In this document: piece after piece, positions 18,008 through 26,737 of the stretch
How the letters are laid out: the number at the start of each line of letters is the position of its first letter
Numbering within the stretch: the stretch's first letter is position 1
Assembly (NCBI GenBank): GCA_015711895.1
Contig: JACVJH010000024.1
Coordinates: 1-41,371 of the forward strand
Source: Candidatus Solincola tengchongensis
GTDB lineage: Bacteria; Actinomycetota; Geothermincolia; Geothermincolales; RBG-13-55-18
Direction: 5' to 3'
Length of the DNA stretch: 41,371 nt
Notes under the pieces: model-generated
Database searches by the model: none
What the model was told of the DNA's origin: nothing
What the model saw: only the letters and a program-made list of their open reading frames with translations
Made by a program: the position numbers and the translations under genes

Positions 18008-19468
18008 ATGGAGCGCGGTTTGGAAGACGGGAAGAGGATCGCCAGAAATATAATTCTCATCATGGGAGGGGGGACCTTCCGGGCGATACTCATGCCCATC
18101 TTCACCGTGCTCGTGGCCCGCAGGCTGGGAACGGAGGGTTTCGGGGCCTATTCCTTCGCCCTCTCCCTGGCCTACATCCTGCTCATCATCGGTGAGCTGG
18201 GCCTGCCCAAGCTGGTGGTGAGGGAGCTGGCCGCCAACCGTGGCGAGGTGGCCCGCTACGTCGGGGACCTCACGGTCCTGAGGCTGATCACCGGCGTGGC
18301 CAGCGCGGGGATCATCTACGCCATCGTGGCCCTGACCGCCAGGTCCTCCGACACTCGCCTTCCCCTTTTCCTCATCGGGCTCAGCTTCGTGGTCTTCACC
18401 GGCCTGAGGCGTTTCTTCGATGCCGTCTTCCAGGCCTTCGAGGTCATGAAATACCAGGCCCTCTCCGACCTGGTGGACATCCTGCTGACCTTCGGCGTGG
18501 GTTCCGTCCTCCTCCTGCGGGGTTTCGGGTTGGTGGGCATCTCCTATGCCCTGATGGTGGGAGCGGTGGTCTCCATGGGGGTGGACTTCATCATCCTCAC
18601 CCGGAAGATGGGAAAGCCCGTCTTCACCCTCGACCTGGCCTTCTGGAAGAGGATGGTGGCCGGCGCGCTCCCCTTCGGGGTCATCGGCCTGGTGACCTTC
18701 CTCTTCGGTTACACCAACACCGTCCTGGTGTCCGCCTTCAAGGGCGACTATCAAGCCGGCCTCTTCAGCTCCGCCTACCGCATCATCTGGGCCATGGCCG
18801 TGGTGCCCGCCACCTGCATGACCGCTGTGTTCCCATATCTTTCCAGAACAGGCAGAACCTCGGTCCAGCGCAACCGGGAGGTGATCCGCAGGGTGGTCAA
18901 GTATCTGGCCTGCGTGAGCCTCCCCTTCTGCGCGATGATGGCCCTTTTCGCCCCTCAGGTGATAAGCGCCGTTTACGGGGATTCCTATGCCTCCGCCCGC
19001 TCCGCACTCTGGGTTCTGGCCGCCATCCCCCTCTTCAGCTTCACCTACATCCCTCTCATCGACCTCCTGAACGCGCATTACAAGCACAGGCTCAGCATGC
19101 TGGCCATCCTCGCCTGCGCGGGGGTGAACGTCCTCCTCTGCCTTTTGCTGGCCCCGGTCATGGGATTCATGGGCGCCGCGGTGAGCACCCTGGTCTCCGA
19201 AGCGGCCATGCTCGGGCTGGTACTCCTCCTCGCCTGGAAGCACGTGCGCGTCCACCCCCGCATGCTGGGGAACTGGAAGCCCGCCCTGGCCGCGCTGACG
19301 GCCGCTCTCCTGTGCCTTCCCCTGCGTTCGGCCCTCCCCTTCTTCGGGCTGGCCTCGGTGTACGTGGCCGCCTACCTGGGCGCCCTCTTCGCCCTGCGCA
19401 CCTTCGACGCCGCGGACTGGAGGATATTCATGTCCGTGCTTCCCAGGCGCGCCGTTTCCCGGGCCTGA
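18008..19468 (+). CDS. Wzx-like polysaccharide flippase (MOP/MVF superfamily)
   Basis: This 486-residue, very hydrophobic protein has about 12-14 predicted membrane segments and the N-terminal hallmark of the Polysacc_synt family (LGTEGFGAYSFALS followed by ELGLPKLVVREL). Such proteins flip undecaprenyl-linked oligosaccharides or lipid-linked precursors across the cytoplasmic membrane. No glycosyltransferase, polymerase or other cell-envelope gene is nearby, which is unusual because wzx genes normally sit in polysaccharide clusters. The ATG follows GAGGAAGG. The gene ends facing the minus-strand gene at 19811. Confidence 0.88.
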   Translation: MERGLEDGKRIARNIILIMGGGTFRAILMPIFTVLVARRLGTEGFGAYSFALSLAYILLIIGELGLPKLVVRELAANRGEVARYVGDLTVLRLITGVASAGIIYAIVALTARSSDTRLPLFLIGLSFVVFTGLRRFFDAVFQAFEVMKYQALSDLVDILLTFGVGSVLLLRGFGLVGISYALMVGAVVSMGVDFIILTRKMGKPVFTLDLAFWKRMVAGALPFGVIGLVTFLFGYTNTVLVSAFKGDYQAGLFSSAYRIIWAMAVVPATCMTAVFPYLSRTGRTSVQRNREVIRRVVKYLACVSLPFCAMMALFAPQVISAVYGDSYASARSALWVLAAIPLFSFTYIPLIDLLNAHYKHRLSMLAILACAGVNVLLCLLLAPVMGFMGAAVSTLVSEAAMLGLVLLLAWKHVRVHPRMLGNWKPALAALTAALLCLPLRSALPFFGLASVYVAAYLGALFALRTFDAADWRIFMSVLPRRAVSRA

Positions 19469-19810
19469 CGCGAAAAGCCTGCTCGAGGGATTCGCGCGGA
19501 CGGGTACCGCACACGGGTGAGCCCATTACCAGCGGGGCGATCTCGAGGCCTGAGAATTAGACCGGCGTGTGTCGTGCGGGATATCCGGGGTGGGCCCATT
19601 ACCCGCGGGGTGTTCTCGGGCCTGCGGGGAGGACGGCGCCTGGAGGTGCCGTATCCGGCCGGAAGCGGCGAGTGAAAACCTGTTTTCTCCTGCGGGAGCG
19701 AGAGGTTCGGTGCGCCGTACGTTTCACGCTTTGTCGGAGGGCGGTCATCTCCGTCTCCGGAGCCCATGACCATATGTCGCGGCGGAGCGTGCGGGATTTC
19801 GTGAGCCGCA
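19469..19810. other. Convergent intergenic region with an imperfect direct repeat
   Basis: No gene or clear terminator is supported between the two converging genes. The region carries two diverged copies of a unit of about 38 bases, listed separately. Confidence 0.4.
19515..19624 (+). repeat. Two imperfect direct repeats 73 bp apart
   Basis: Copy 1 (19515-19552) begins GGGTGAGCCCATTACCAGCG and copy 2 (19588-19624) begins GGGTGGGCCCATTACCCGCG. The rest aligns as GGGG.G.TCTCG(A)GGCCTG-type sequence with one deletion, so about four fifths of positions agree. They lie between convergent genes, so the repeat may be a decayed tandem duplication or part of a transcription-end region. Confidence 0.5.
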
Positions 19811-20881
19811 TCAGCGGGCGGTTATCTCCAGTTCCAGGACCCCCTCCGGCGAGAGTTCCCACTCCGCCGAGGAATCCCGTCCGGTGATGGTCTCCACATA
19901 CCCTTGCAGGAGTCCCACGAACATTAGGTGTAGGGCGGCGTTCTCCAGGCGGACGCGGAGACGGCCGTTTTTCAGGGATAGGGTGCGGAGGTTGCCCAGC
20001 CCGCGCAGGGCCAGCAGCTTGCGGAACTGCTCCTCGCTCTCGATCTCCCGCGCCTTATAGAATCCCGACCTGACGAAGCGCCTCTGGGCCTCGACGATGA
20101 TACGGGGTATATCCTCTCCGAGCTCCTTTTCCAGCTCATCGAAGACGGCTTCCTGGTAGGCGGGTCCGAGCATGGCCAGGCGCCTCCCGGTGGCGAGGTC
20201 CGTGATGGTCCCCTCTTCCAGGTTCCACTTGAAGGCGGAGAGGCCGGCCGGGCCGCCGCAGGTGCCGCACCGATCCAACTCCACATCGCCCGCGAGGAGA
20301 TGGTATTCCTTGAGCTGGAGTCGGCCCTGGAATTGGGGAGGGTGTTCCGCCGGGAAAGCGTTGATTTCCACCTCGCCGGGCGAGACGATCTTGTACTCGA
20401 CGTCGTTGTCGCGACGGGTTACCGCCTCCGTCGCTCCCGCCAGGTCCCCGCACCACAGCGGTATGGAGTAGGGGTTCCTCACCCTCTGCCTTATGAAGTC
20501 GCCCTCGTCCTGCTCGAAACGGTATCCCAGCACTTGAACGTCGCCGTATCCCATGATGCGGGCGAGGTTGTTATTGGCCTGGATGAGGAGGTTCATGTCG
20601 AATTCCTTGCGCGCCACCATATCCTTGACCTCCTCCGGAACCAGGCGGTCGATGTATTCGCGGGTGGCCCTGCGCTTGGTCTCGATGACGATGCGCTCGA
20701 TGGGCAGGCCTATGATCTCCTCTATGCCTCGATACAGGTGGTCCAGATTGGCACTCTCCAGGAGCACCATACGGTGGCTGCGGTCTCCCCTCTGCACTAT
20801 CACCCCGTTCTCCAGCCACTCGTGGTTGTCAACGAACTGGCGGGGCGTCCCGCATCGCGGACAGAACTCCATGCCTTCCAT
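19811..20881 (-). CDS. Uncharacterised protein A: duplicated CxxC plus V4R-like domains
   Basis: I do not recognise a named family for this 356-residue protein. It consists of two similar halves. Each starts with a CxxCG knuckle (C7/C10 and C205/C208), then an E.(I/L)G..I.R..(I/V)E..RR helix, then a C-terminal part resembling a V4R sensor fold (NPYSIPLWCGDLAGATEAV in half 1; ENAALHLMFVGLLQGYVETI in half 2). No transmembrane segment or signal is visible. A paralog with identical layout lies at 35861-36937. The ATG chosen (minus strand, preceded by AAGGGAGGAG) puts C7 in the same place as in the paralog. The frame is open to 21076, but that part is unlike any domain. A small-molecule or redox sensor is possible; this is inference. 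Confidence 0.75.
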   Translation of the reverse strand: MEGMEFCPRCGTPRQFVDNHEWLENGVIVQRGDRSHRMVLLESANLDHLYRGIEEIIGLPIERIVIETKRRATREYIDRLVPEEVKDMVARKEFDMNLLIQANNNLARIMGYGDVQVLGYRFEQDEGDFIRQRVRNPYSIPLWCGDLAGATEAVTRRDNDVEYKIVSPGEVEINAFPAEHPPQFQGRLQLKEYHLLAGDVELDRCGTCGGPAGLSAFKWNLEEGTITDLATGRRLAMLGPAYQEAVFDELEKELGEDIPRIIVEAQRRFVRSGFYKAREIESEEQFRKLLALRGLGNLRTLSLKNGRLRVRLENAALHLMFVGLLQGYVETITGRDSSAEWELSPEGVLELEITAR

Positions 20882-21365
20882 GGCTCCTCCCTTCATGCCC
20901 GGTGCATCCCTGAAGGTGCCGAGGATGTCCGTCTTTACCGGAGGGCCGTGCCCCAGGTTGCATCCCACCTCACCCCGGTCGACTCCAGCAGGCCGGGTGT
21001 CTGTCGTCATTCTACAATAAAGGACGGGAGCAGGGCATGACGGGAGCGGGCACGGGGGGTGGATCCGGAAGGGCAAGGACCCTTAGGGCAGCGGGAAACG
21101 CGGCCCTCGAAGAGGGGCCGGGGCCTAGTCCCCGGATACCGCATTTCGGGTACTCGGATGTCATAAATCTGTTATAATATCCCCTGCCTTATTTGCATCC
21201 CCGGTAAACCTTCCGGAGGTGCGGAGCGGGCGCCAGATGTCGGGATCGCGGAGGTCCGGATCCGGCGAGAGCGGCCGTGAACGGCTGGCGAAGCCGGAAG
21301 GGCCATCTCCGTCGAGAGGTGTTTTCGAGGTAAGTATCGGAGAAGAGGAAAGCGAGGTAAGAGAC
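20882..21365. other. Divergent intergenic region between protein A and the second thiolase
   Basis: Besides the extended -10 promoter at 21170 it contains a perfect CCGGGG-CCTAGT-CCCCGG hairpin (21118-21135) just upstream of that promoter. An open frame from a GTG at 21219 joins the thiolase gene, but that part is low-complexity and is treated as leader. Confidence 0.45.
21170..21178 (+). promoter_or_regulatory. Extended -10 promoter of the second thiolase gene
   Basis: TGTTATAAT (21170-21178) is a perfect TGN-TATAAT extended -10 element inside an AT-rich patch. No good -35 is present, as is usual for extended -10 promoters. Transcription would start near 21185 and leave a leader of about 180 nt before the ATG at 21366. 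Confidence 0.6.
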
Positions 21366-22550
21366 ATGGCAGAGATCAGGGAAGCGGTCCTGGTGGACGG
21401 CGTGAGGACCCCTAACTTCCGGGCGCACAAGGAGAAGGGATGGGCCCGGCACCTTCGTCCGGACGAGCTCCTCACCTATGTTTACAAGGCGCTCTTCGAG
21501 CGCAATCCCCAGGTGAAGCCGGAGGACGTGGACGCGGTGTTCTGCGGCACCGCCAATCAGACGGGTATGCAGAACGACATCGCCCGCCTGGGCTGGCTGG
21601 CCTCCGGGCTTCCGGAGAGCGTGCCCACCAACGGCATCAACCAGCAGTGCCCCTCGGGCATGTCGGCCATCGAGCACGCCTGCCGGGCCATTATGGCCGG
21701 GGAGGGGGAGATCTTCATCGCCTCCGGGGTGGAGGACATGATGAACGTGCCCATGGCCGCGGGCATGGATATCCCGCCCCGCATCGCCCAGTACTACAAT
21801 CCCCTGGAGCTGCCCATGGGGGCCACGGCGGAGAAGATAGCCGAGATCTATAACGTCTCCCGCGCCGACGCGGAGCTCATGGCCTACTGGAGCCACATCA
21901 GGGCCCGCGACGCCCGTGACGCCGGGAAGTTCAAGGACGAGATCGTGCCCATTCCCGCCCTGGACGAGAACGGCAACGAGTTCCTCTGCGACCGCGACCA
22001 GTGGATCCGCGACAATCCCAGCCTGGAGCAGATGGCCCAGATGCAGCCGGCCTTCAAGCCCGACGGCATCGTCACCGCGGCCACCAGCTCCCCTCTCACC
22101 GTGGGGGCCTGCGCGGCCCTGTTCATGAGCCGGGAGAAAGCCGACGAGTTGGGCCTTTCCTACCACCTCCGTTACGGCGGCGGGTGCATGGCCGGCTGCG
22201 ACCCCACGGTCATGGGCATCGGCCCGGTTTACGCCGTGCAGAAACTCCTGGCCCGTAAGGGTCTCACCGTCAAGGACATCGACCTCTGGGAGCTCAACGA
22301 GGCCTTCGGCACCCAGGCCCTGGCGGTAATCCGCGAGCTGGGCATCGGCCACAACGCCCCCTTCGACAACATCAACGTCTGGGGCGGGGCGCTGGCCCTC
22401 GGCCATCCCCTGGGGGAGTCCGGGTGCCGCATCGTCATCACCCTGAGCAACATCATGAAGAAGGACTTCCCGGAGGCCAAGCGGGCCATCGCCACCCTGT
22501 GCGGCGGCTTCGGGAACGCCAATGCCACCCTCTGGGAGAAGGTGGAATAA
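21366..22550 (+). CDS. Acetyl-CoA C-acyltransferase (thiolase II-like)
   Basis: This 394-residue thiolase has the full catalytic set: nucleophilic C95 in NQQCPSGMSAIEHA, the NEAF loop (311-314), H347 in GGALALGHPLGESG, and C379 in TLCGGFGNANATLW. It either cleaves 3-ketoacyl-CoA or condenses two acetyl-CoA, and direction cannot be told from sequence. It belongs to a different branch from the SCP-x-like thiolase at 7424. The ATG at 21366 gives the family's usual length. An upstream in-frame GTG at 21219 would add 49 residues of unlikely sequence. It stands alone with its own promoter and terminator. Confidence 0.92.
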   Translation: MAEIREAVLVDGVRTPNFRAHKEKGWARHLRPDELLTYVYKALFERNPQVKPEDVDAVFCGTANQTGMQNDIARLGWLASGLPESVPTNGINQQCPSGMSAIEHACRAIMAGEGEIFIASGVEDMMNVPMAAGMDIPPRIAQYYNPLELPMGATAEKIAEIYNVSRADAELMAYWSHIRARDARDAGKFKDEIVPIPALDENGNEFLCDRDQWIRDNPSLEQMAQMQPAFKPDGIVTAATSSPLTVGACAALFMSREKADELGLSYHLRYGGGCMAGCDPTVMGIGPVYAVQKLLARKGLTVKDIDLWELNEAFGTQALAVIRELGIGHNAPFDNINVWGGALALGHPLGESGCRIVITLSNIMKKDFPEAKRAIATLCGGFGNANATLWEKVE

Positions 22551-22572
22551 GCCGGTCTTTCAGGGAATAGAG

Positions 22573-22606
22573 CGGGGGCGCGGAGTCTCCGCGCCCCCGT
22601 TGTTTT
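22573..22606 (+). terminator. Strong rho-independent terminator after the second thiolase
   Basis: CGGGGGCGCGGA (22573-22584) pairs perfectly with TCCGCGCCCCCG (22588-22599) around a three-base loop and is followed by TTGTTTT. It lies 22 bases after the thiolase stop and separates it from the convergent pyrophosphatase gene. Confidence 0.92.
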
Positions 22607-22666
22607 CCGGCCGTGAAGGCCACTCTCGGGGCCTCTCGAGGCCGGTTTTCCGAGCTTCCCCGACTC

Positions 22667-23155
22667 TCATTCCCTCCTGCACCGTATGAGGTATTCCCTG
22701 GCCTGGACGGAATCCCGCCATCCCCTACTCCGCACCTCTTTGGCCTCCAGCTTCTTATAGGTGAGGAAGAAGTTCTCGATCTCCACCAGCAGATGGGGAG
22801 GGAGCTGGTCGATGTCCGTGAACGGGGACCAGCGGGGATCGTTGACCGGTACCGCCAGCACCTTGTTGTCCACGCCCTTTTCGTCCTCCATGAGCAGGAG
22901 CCCGATGGGCTTGGCCTGGATGAGGCATCCCGAGAAGGTGGGCTCGTCGAGGAGGACCAGGATGTCCACCTCGTCGCCGTCCTCGGCCAGGGTACCCTCC
23001 ACGTAGCCGTAGTCGGCCGGGTAATGGACGGCGCTGAACAGCACGCGGTCGAGCTTTATACGGCCTCTCTCCCGGTCGTATTCGTATTTGTTCTTGGAGC
23101 CCTTGGGCACCTCCACGATAACCGAGACGACATCCGGGAATTCGGCCGTGGGCAT
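22667..23155 (-). CDS. ppa: Inorganic pyrophosphatase (family I)
   Basis: The 162-residue protein hydrolyses PPi to two phosphates, driving ligase, polymerase and tRNA-synthetase reactions. Family I signatures are present: VEVPKGSKNKYEYD, VHYPADYGYVEGT, the metal-binding DGDEVDILVL, and KVLAVPVNDPRW. The start is set by an excellent ribosome binding site, GGAGGTGA, five bases before the ATG at 23155 on the minus strand. An upstream frame to 23275 is therefore treated as leader. It lies downstream of the MgtA-type ATPase gene with a 164-base gap. Confidence 0.95.
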   Translation of the reverse strand: MPTAEFPDVVSVIVEVPKGSKNKYEYDRERGRIKLDRVLFSAVHYPADYGYVEGTLAEDGDEVDILVLLDEPTFSGCLIQAKPIGLLLMEDEKGVDNKVLAVPVNDPRWSPFTDIDQLPPHLLVEIENFFLTYKKLEAKEVRSRGWRDSVQAREYLIRCRRE

Positions 23156-23319
23156 CTCTCTCACCTCCATATAGAACAGGCGGCCACTTGTTGCCGTCAT
23201 GCCTGGACCATGCGCTTTCTCGCGTCTTCCGGCGATCCTCCTTGAATCATAAGGTTTCTTTGCCGCGCCCGCCACCGCTCGCGCCGGGTGAAGACGCCTT
23301 TCGCGCGGGAACCTTTATC

Positions 23320-25845
23320 TCAGGTCGGGAGATGCCGGTAGAACAGGCGTTTGGTCAGCTCGGCCCCCAGGGCATAGAGTAAGACGATGAGGGCCAGCAC
23401 GGGTAAGAAGGCGGGGGGGATTTTCCTGAAACCGAAGACCTCGCCGAGCGGCGTGAAGGGCAGCGCGAGAGCGGTCAGGATGACCAGGAAAGTGGCGACG
23501 GCCAGGAATTTTCCGGGACGGCTGCGGAAAAACGGCTTACGTGTGCGGATGATCAGGACGACGAGGGAGGCGGAGACCACGGACTCCATGAACCACCCGG
23601 TGCGGAACCCGGAGGCATCGGCGTGGAGCAGCAACATGAGGGCACCGAAAGTGAGGAAATCGAAAAGGGAGCTGAGCGGGCCGAAGACCAGCATGAACCT
23701 CCTTATGAACTTCACGTCCCACCGGCGTGGCGCCTGCACCAGCTCCTGGTCCACGTTGTCGGTGGCGATGCCCATTTCCGGGAAGTCCGTCAGGAGGTTG
23801 GTCAACAGTATCTGCCCGGGCAGCATGGGCAGGAAGGGCAGGAAGAGAGAGGCGCCGGCCATGCTGAACATGTTCCCGAAGTTGGCGCTGGTGGCCATGA
23901 ACACGTATTTCAGGGTGTTGTTGAAGGTCTTCCTTCCCTCCATCACCCCCTGCACCAGGACCTCCAGGTCCTTCTCCAGAAGGACAATCTGAGCGGCCTC
24001 TTTGGCCACGTCCACGGCGCCGTCCACGGAGATGCCCACGTCGGCTGCATGCAGCGCGGGAGCATCGTTTATCCCGTCGCCCATGAACCCCACCACGTTT
24101 CCCGCTTTCTTCAGGGCCAGGATTATCCTTTCCTTCTGGTTGGGCTCGATGGAGGCGAAGATGTCCACCTCGTTCACCTTGCCCAGAAGGGCTTCATCGC
24201 TCATGTGGTGCAAATCGGTGCCCGTGAGCACCCGGGGCGAGGCCATGCCTATCTCCTCCCCCAACCGCCCGGCGGTAAGCGGGCTGTCCCCGGTGATGAC
24301 CTTGAGCTCCACCCCCAGTTCACGCAATCTCCGCACCGTCTCTTCCACCCCAGGTTTAGGGGGGTCGTGAAAGACGAGAAGTCCGGCGAAGGTCATCTCC
24401 TTCTCGTCTTCGGTGGAAATGGCCGTCTTGTCCCGCATCCTGCGGTAAGCCACGCCGAGCAGGCGGAGGCCTTGACGGCTCTTTTCCTCGGACAGCCGGT
24501 GGATCTCCTCGGCCGCCTCTTTCAGGTCCTTCGTCTCGCCGTCGGAAGTATCCACGTGAGTGCAGATCTCCAACACCTTGTCCAGGGCTCCTTTGGTGAC
24601 CATGAGGGCGCCCTCCCCGTTCTCCACCAGGATACTGAGGCGTTTGCGGAGGAAATCGTAGGGGATCTCGTCGAGTTTACGGTAGGCGCTGAGGTCGAAG
24701 TCGCATTCCCGCCGCAGCGCCTCGTCTATGGGATTCGGAAAACCCGTCTCCAGGGCGGCGTTCAGACACCCCAGATGCAGGACCCTCCGGTCTCGCCGGC
24801 CCTCCGGTCCCAGGGCGGAATCCAGGTGGACCTCGCCCCTGGTGAGGGTTCCTGTCTTATCCGAACAGAGTACGTTCATGCTTCCGAAGTTCTCGATGGA
24901 GGCCAGGACCTTCACGATGACCTTCCTCTGGGCCATGCGCCGCGCCCCGTGGGAGAGGTTCACGCTGATGATGGCGGGAAGCAACTGGGGAGTCAGCCCT
25001 ACGGCAAGCGCCAGCGAAAAGAGCAGCGAGTCCAGGACGGGTCTATGGAAGGCCACATTGACGGCGAAGATGAAGAGCACCAGGATGAGGGTGACCTCCA
25101 TGAGCATGTAACCGAACCGGCTTACTCCGCGCTCGAATTCCGTTTCCGCTGCTCTTGACCTCAAGCGGTCGGAGATCTTTCCGAATTCGGTGTCCGGACC
25201 GGTGAGAACCACCAGGGCTCTGGCCTCTCCGCTGACCACGTGGGTGCCCATGAAGAGCGTGTTGGTCCTCCCGGAGAGAGGGGTATCCGCCGGAAGTACG
25301 CCGGGTCTTTTCTCCACCGGGAAGGTCTCACCCGTGAGCACCGCCTCGTCCATGTAGAGGTCGGTGGATTCCAGTATCAGGCAGTCTCCCGGAACCGAGG
25401 AGCCGGCGGCCAGGAGTATCACGTCTCCGGGTACCAGAGCCTCGACGTCCGCCTCCACGGGTTTCCCGTCGCGCAGCACGCGGGCTTTGGTCTTCACCAG
25501 GGAGAGGAGCCCGGCCACGGCATCGGCGGCCCCCTTTTCCTGCCAGAAGCCGAGCAGCCCGCTTATCAGGACGATGGAGAGGATGATGATGCCGTCCGAG
25601 GGGTCGTGCAGGAAGAAGGATACCGAGGCCGCGAAGACCAGGATGAGGATGATGGGGCTTCGAAACTGGTTTAAGAGAAGGGAGGGAATGCCTCTCCTCC
25701 TCTCCTTACTCGGCAGGTTGGGCCCGTACAGTTTGAGCCGGCGTAGCGCCTCTTCCGAACGCAGGCCCTGAGGAGAGGACTCCAGGTGACTAAGCGCTTC
25801 CTCCGGGGAAAGGCCCCAGAATCGTCCCAGGTCCCGTTGATCCAT
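23320..25845 (-). CDS. mgtA: MgtA/MgtB-type (P-IIIB) magnesium-transporting ATPase
   Basis: This 841-residue P-type ATPase has an N-terminal cation-ATPase domain (SPEEALSHLESSPQGLRSEEA), the actuator TGET (171-174), the phosphorylated Asp329 in CSDKTGTLT, and the hinge GDGINDAPAL. Membrane helix 4 reads VGLTPQLLP (282-290). The VGLTPxxLP form with a following NLSHGARRM is characteristic of the MgtA class rather than of Ca2+ or K+ pumps, where PEGL/CPLAL types occur. The MgtA VGLTPEMLP Glu is Gln here, which could affect specificity. It is slightly shorter than E. coli MgtA. The ATG follows AAGGCGAGGG; no Mg2+ leader structure was recognised. Confidence 0.88.
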   Translation of the reverse strand: MDQRDLGRFWGLSPEEALSHLESSPQGLRSEEALRRLKLYGPNLPSKERRRGIPSLLLNQFRSPIILILVFAASVSFFLHDPSDGIIILSIVLISGLLGFWQEKGAADAVAGLLSLVKTKARVLRDGKPVEADVEALVPGDVILLAAGSSVPGDCLILESTDLYMDEAVLTGETFPVEKRPGVLPADTPLSGRTNTLFMGTHVVSGEARALVVLTGPDTEFGKISDRLRSRAAETEFERGVSRFGYMLMEVTLILVLFIFAVNVAFHRPVLDSLLFSLALAVGLTPQLLPAIISVNLSHGARRMAQRKVIVKVLASIENFGSMNVLCSDKTGTLTRGEVHLDSALGPEGRRDRRVLHLGCLNAALETGFPNPIDEALRRECDFDLSAYRKLDEIPYDFLRKRLSILVENGEGALMVTKGALDKVLEICTHVDTSDGETKDLKEAAEEIHRLSEEKSRQGLRLLGVAYRRMRDKTAISTEDEKEMTFAGLLVFHDPPKPGVEETVRRLRELGVELKVITGDSPLTAGRLGEEIGMASPRVLTGTDLHHMSDEALLGKVNEVDIFASIEPNQKERIILALKKAGNVVGFMGDGINDAPALHAADVGISVDGAVDVAKEAAQIVLLEKDLEVLVQGVMEGRKTFNNTLKYVFMATSANFGNMFSMAGASLFLPFLPMLPGQILLTNLLTDFPEMGIATDNVDQELVQAPRRWDVKFIRRFMLVFGPLSSLFDFLTFGALMLLLHADASGFRTGWFMESVVSASLVVLIIRTRKPFFRSRPGKFLAVATFLVILTALALPFTPLGEVFGFRKIPPAFLPVLALIVLLYALGAELTKRLFYRHLPT

Positions 25846-26043
25846 GCCCTCGCCTTCTTATCCCTGGCTACGTGTTTTGGATTTCGTCATCTCCTACAAT
25901 TCTACCCCCGACCGTACCCGCGGTTTCCGGTTCTCCGCGCCTTCTCTGGCCGCGGTCCGTTTCCCTCACATTCGGTTTGAGAGGCCGTTGATGTATATTA
26001 CTTCAGGAGCCCGTTAATCGAGCTGTCGGTAACGAGGGGAGAC

Positions 26044-26733
26044 GTGAAGAGGATACTCATCATCGAGGACGAGAGGCCGCTGGCCGAAGCGGTGGGTTTC
26101 AGCCTCGAGAAGGAAGGGTTTCAAGTGGACATAGCCCTCGACGGAGAGAGCGGCTGGAAGAAATGCCTGGAGGGGGATTACGGCCTGGTCATACTGGACC
26201 TCATGCTCCCGGGCATGGACGGCATGGAGATATGCCGCCGGCTGCGCAGGGAGAGCGATGTGCCGGTGATCATGCTCACGGCCAAGGACTCTGACGTGGA
26301 CAAGGTCCTCGGGCTGGAGATGGGGGCCGACGACTACGTGACCAAGCCCTTCAACATGCGGGAGCTCCTGGCACGGGTGAGGGCCGTCCTGCGCCGCTCT
26401 ATGGGGGAGAGAGAAGCGAGGGAAGAGCACCTCCTGCGAGCCGGGGACATCGAGCTGGATCGGGTGAGGCACGAGGTGCGGGTGGGCGGAAACGTGGTGG
26501 AGATGCCCCTCATGGAGTACCGCCTCCTGGAGCTGTTCATGCGCCATCCCGGAAAGGCCCTGCCTCGCGAGTATCTCCTGAGCCAGGTCTGGGAGGGCGA
26601 CTACTACGGCCAGAGCAAGACCCTGGAGGTGCACATAAGGCGCCTGCGGGAGAAGATAGAGGCAGACCCGTCCCAGCCCAGCCGCATCGTCACCGTTCGC
26701 GGGGTGGGCTACCGCTTCGAGGCCGGCGGTTAG
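26044..26733 (+). CDS. phoB: OmpR/PhoB-type response regulator, probable phosphate regulon regulator
   Basis: The 229-residue protein has a receiver domain (1-120) with the acidic pair E8/D9, phospho-acceptor D52 in VILDLMLPGMDG, MLTAKD, and Lys in DDYVTKPF. A winged-helix DNA-binding domain follows (about 130-227; SKTLEVHIRRLREKIE and VRGVGYRFE). It precedes a histidine kinase gene by four bases and a pst operon whose promoter has 11-bp spaced direct repeats, the site type bound by PhoB/PhoP dimers. A phosphate-response role is therefore likely. The start is a GTG at 26044 behind GAGGGGA. Confidence 0.93.
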   Translation: MKRILIIEDERPLAEAVGFSLEKEGFQVDIALDGESGWKKCLEGDYGLVILDLMLPGMDGMEICRRLRRESDVPVIMLTAKDSDVDKVLGLEMGADDYVTKPFNMRELLARVRAVLRRSMGEREAREEHLLRAGDIELDRVRHEVRVGGNVVEMPLMEYRLLELFMRHPGKALPREYLLSQVWEGDYYGQSKTLEVHIRRLREKIEADPSQPSRIVTVRGVGYRFEAGG

Positions 26734-26737
26734 GACG

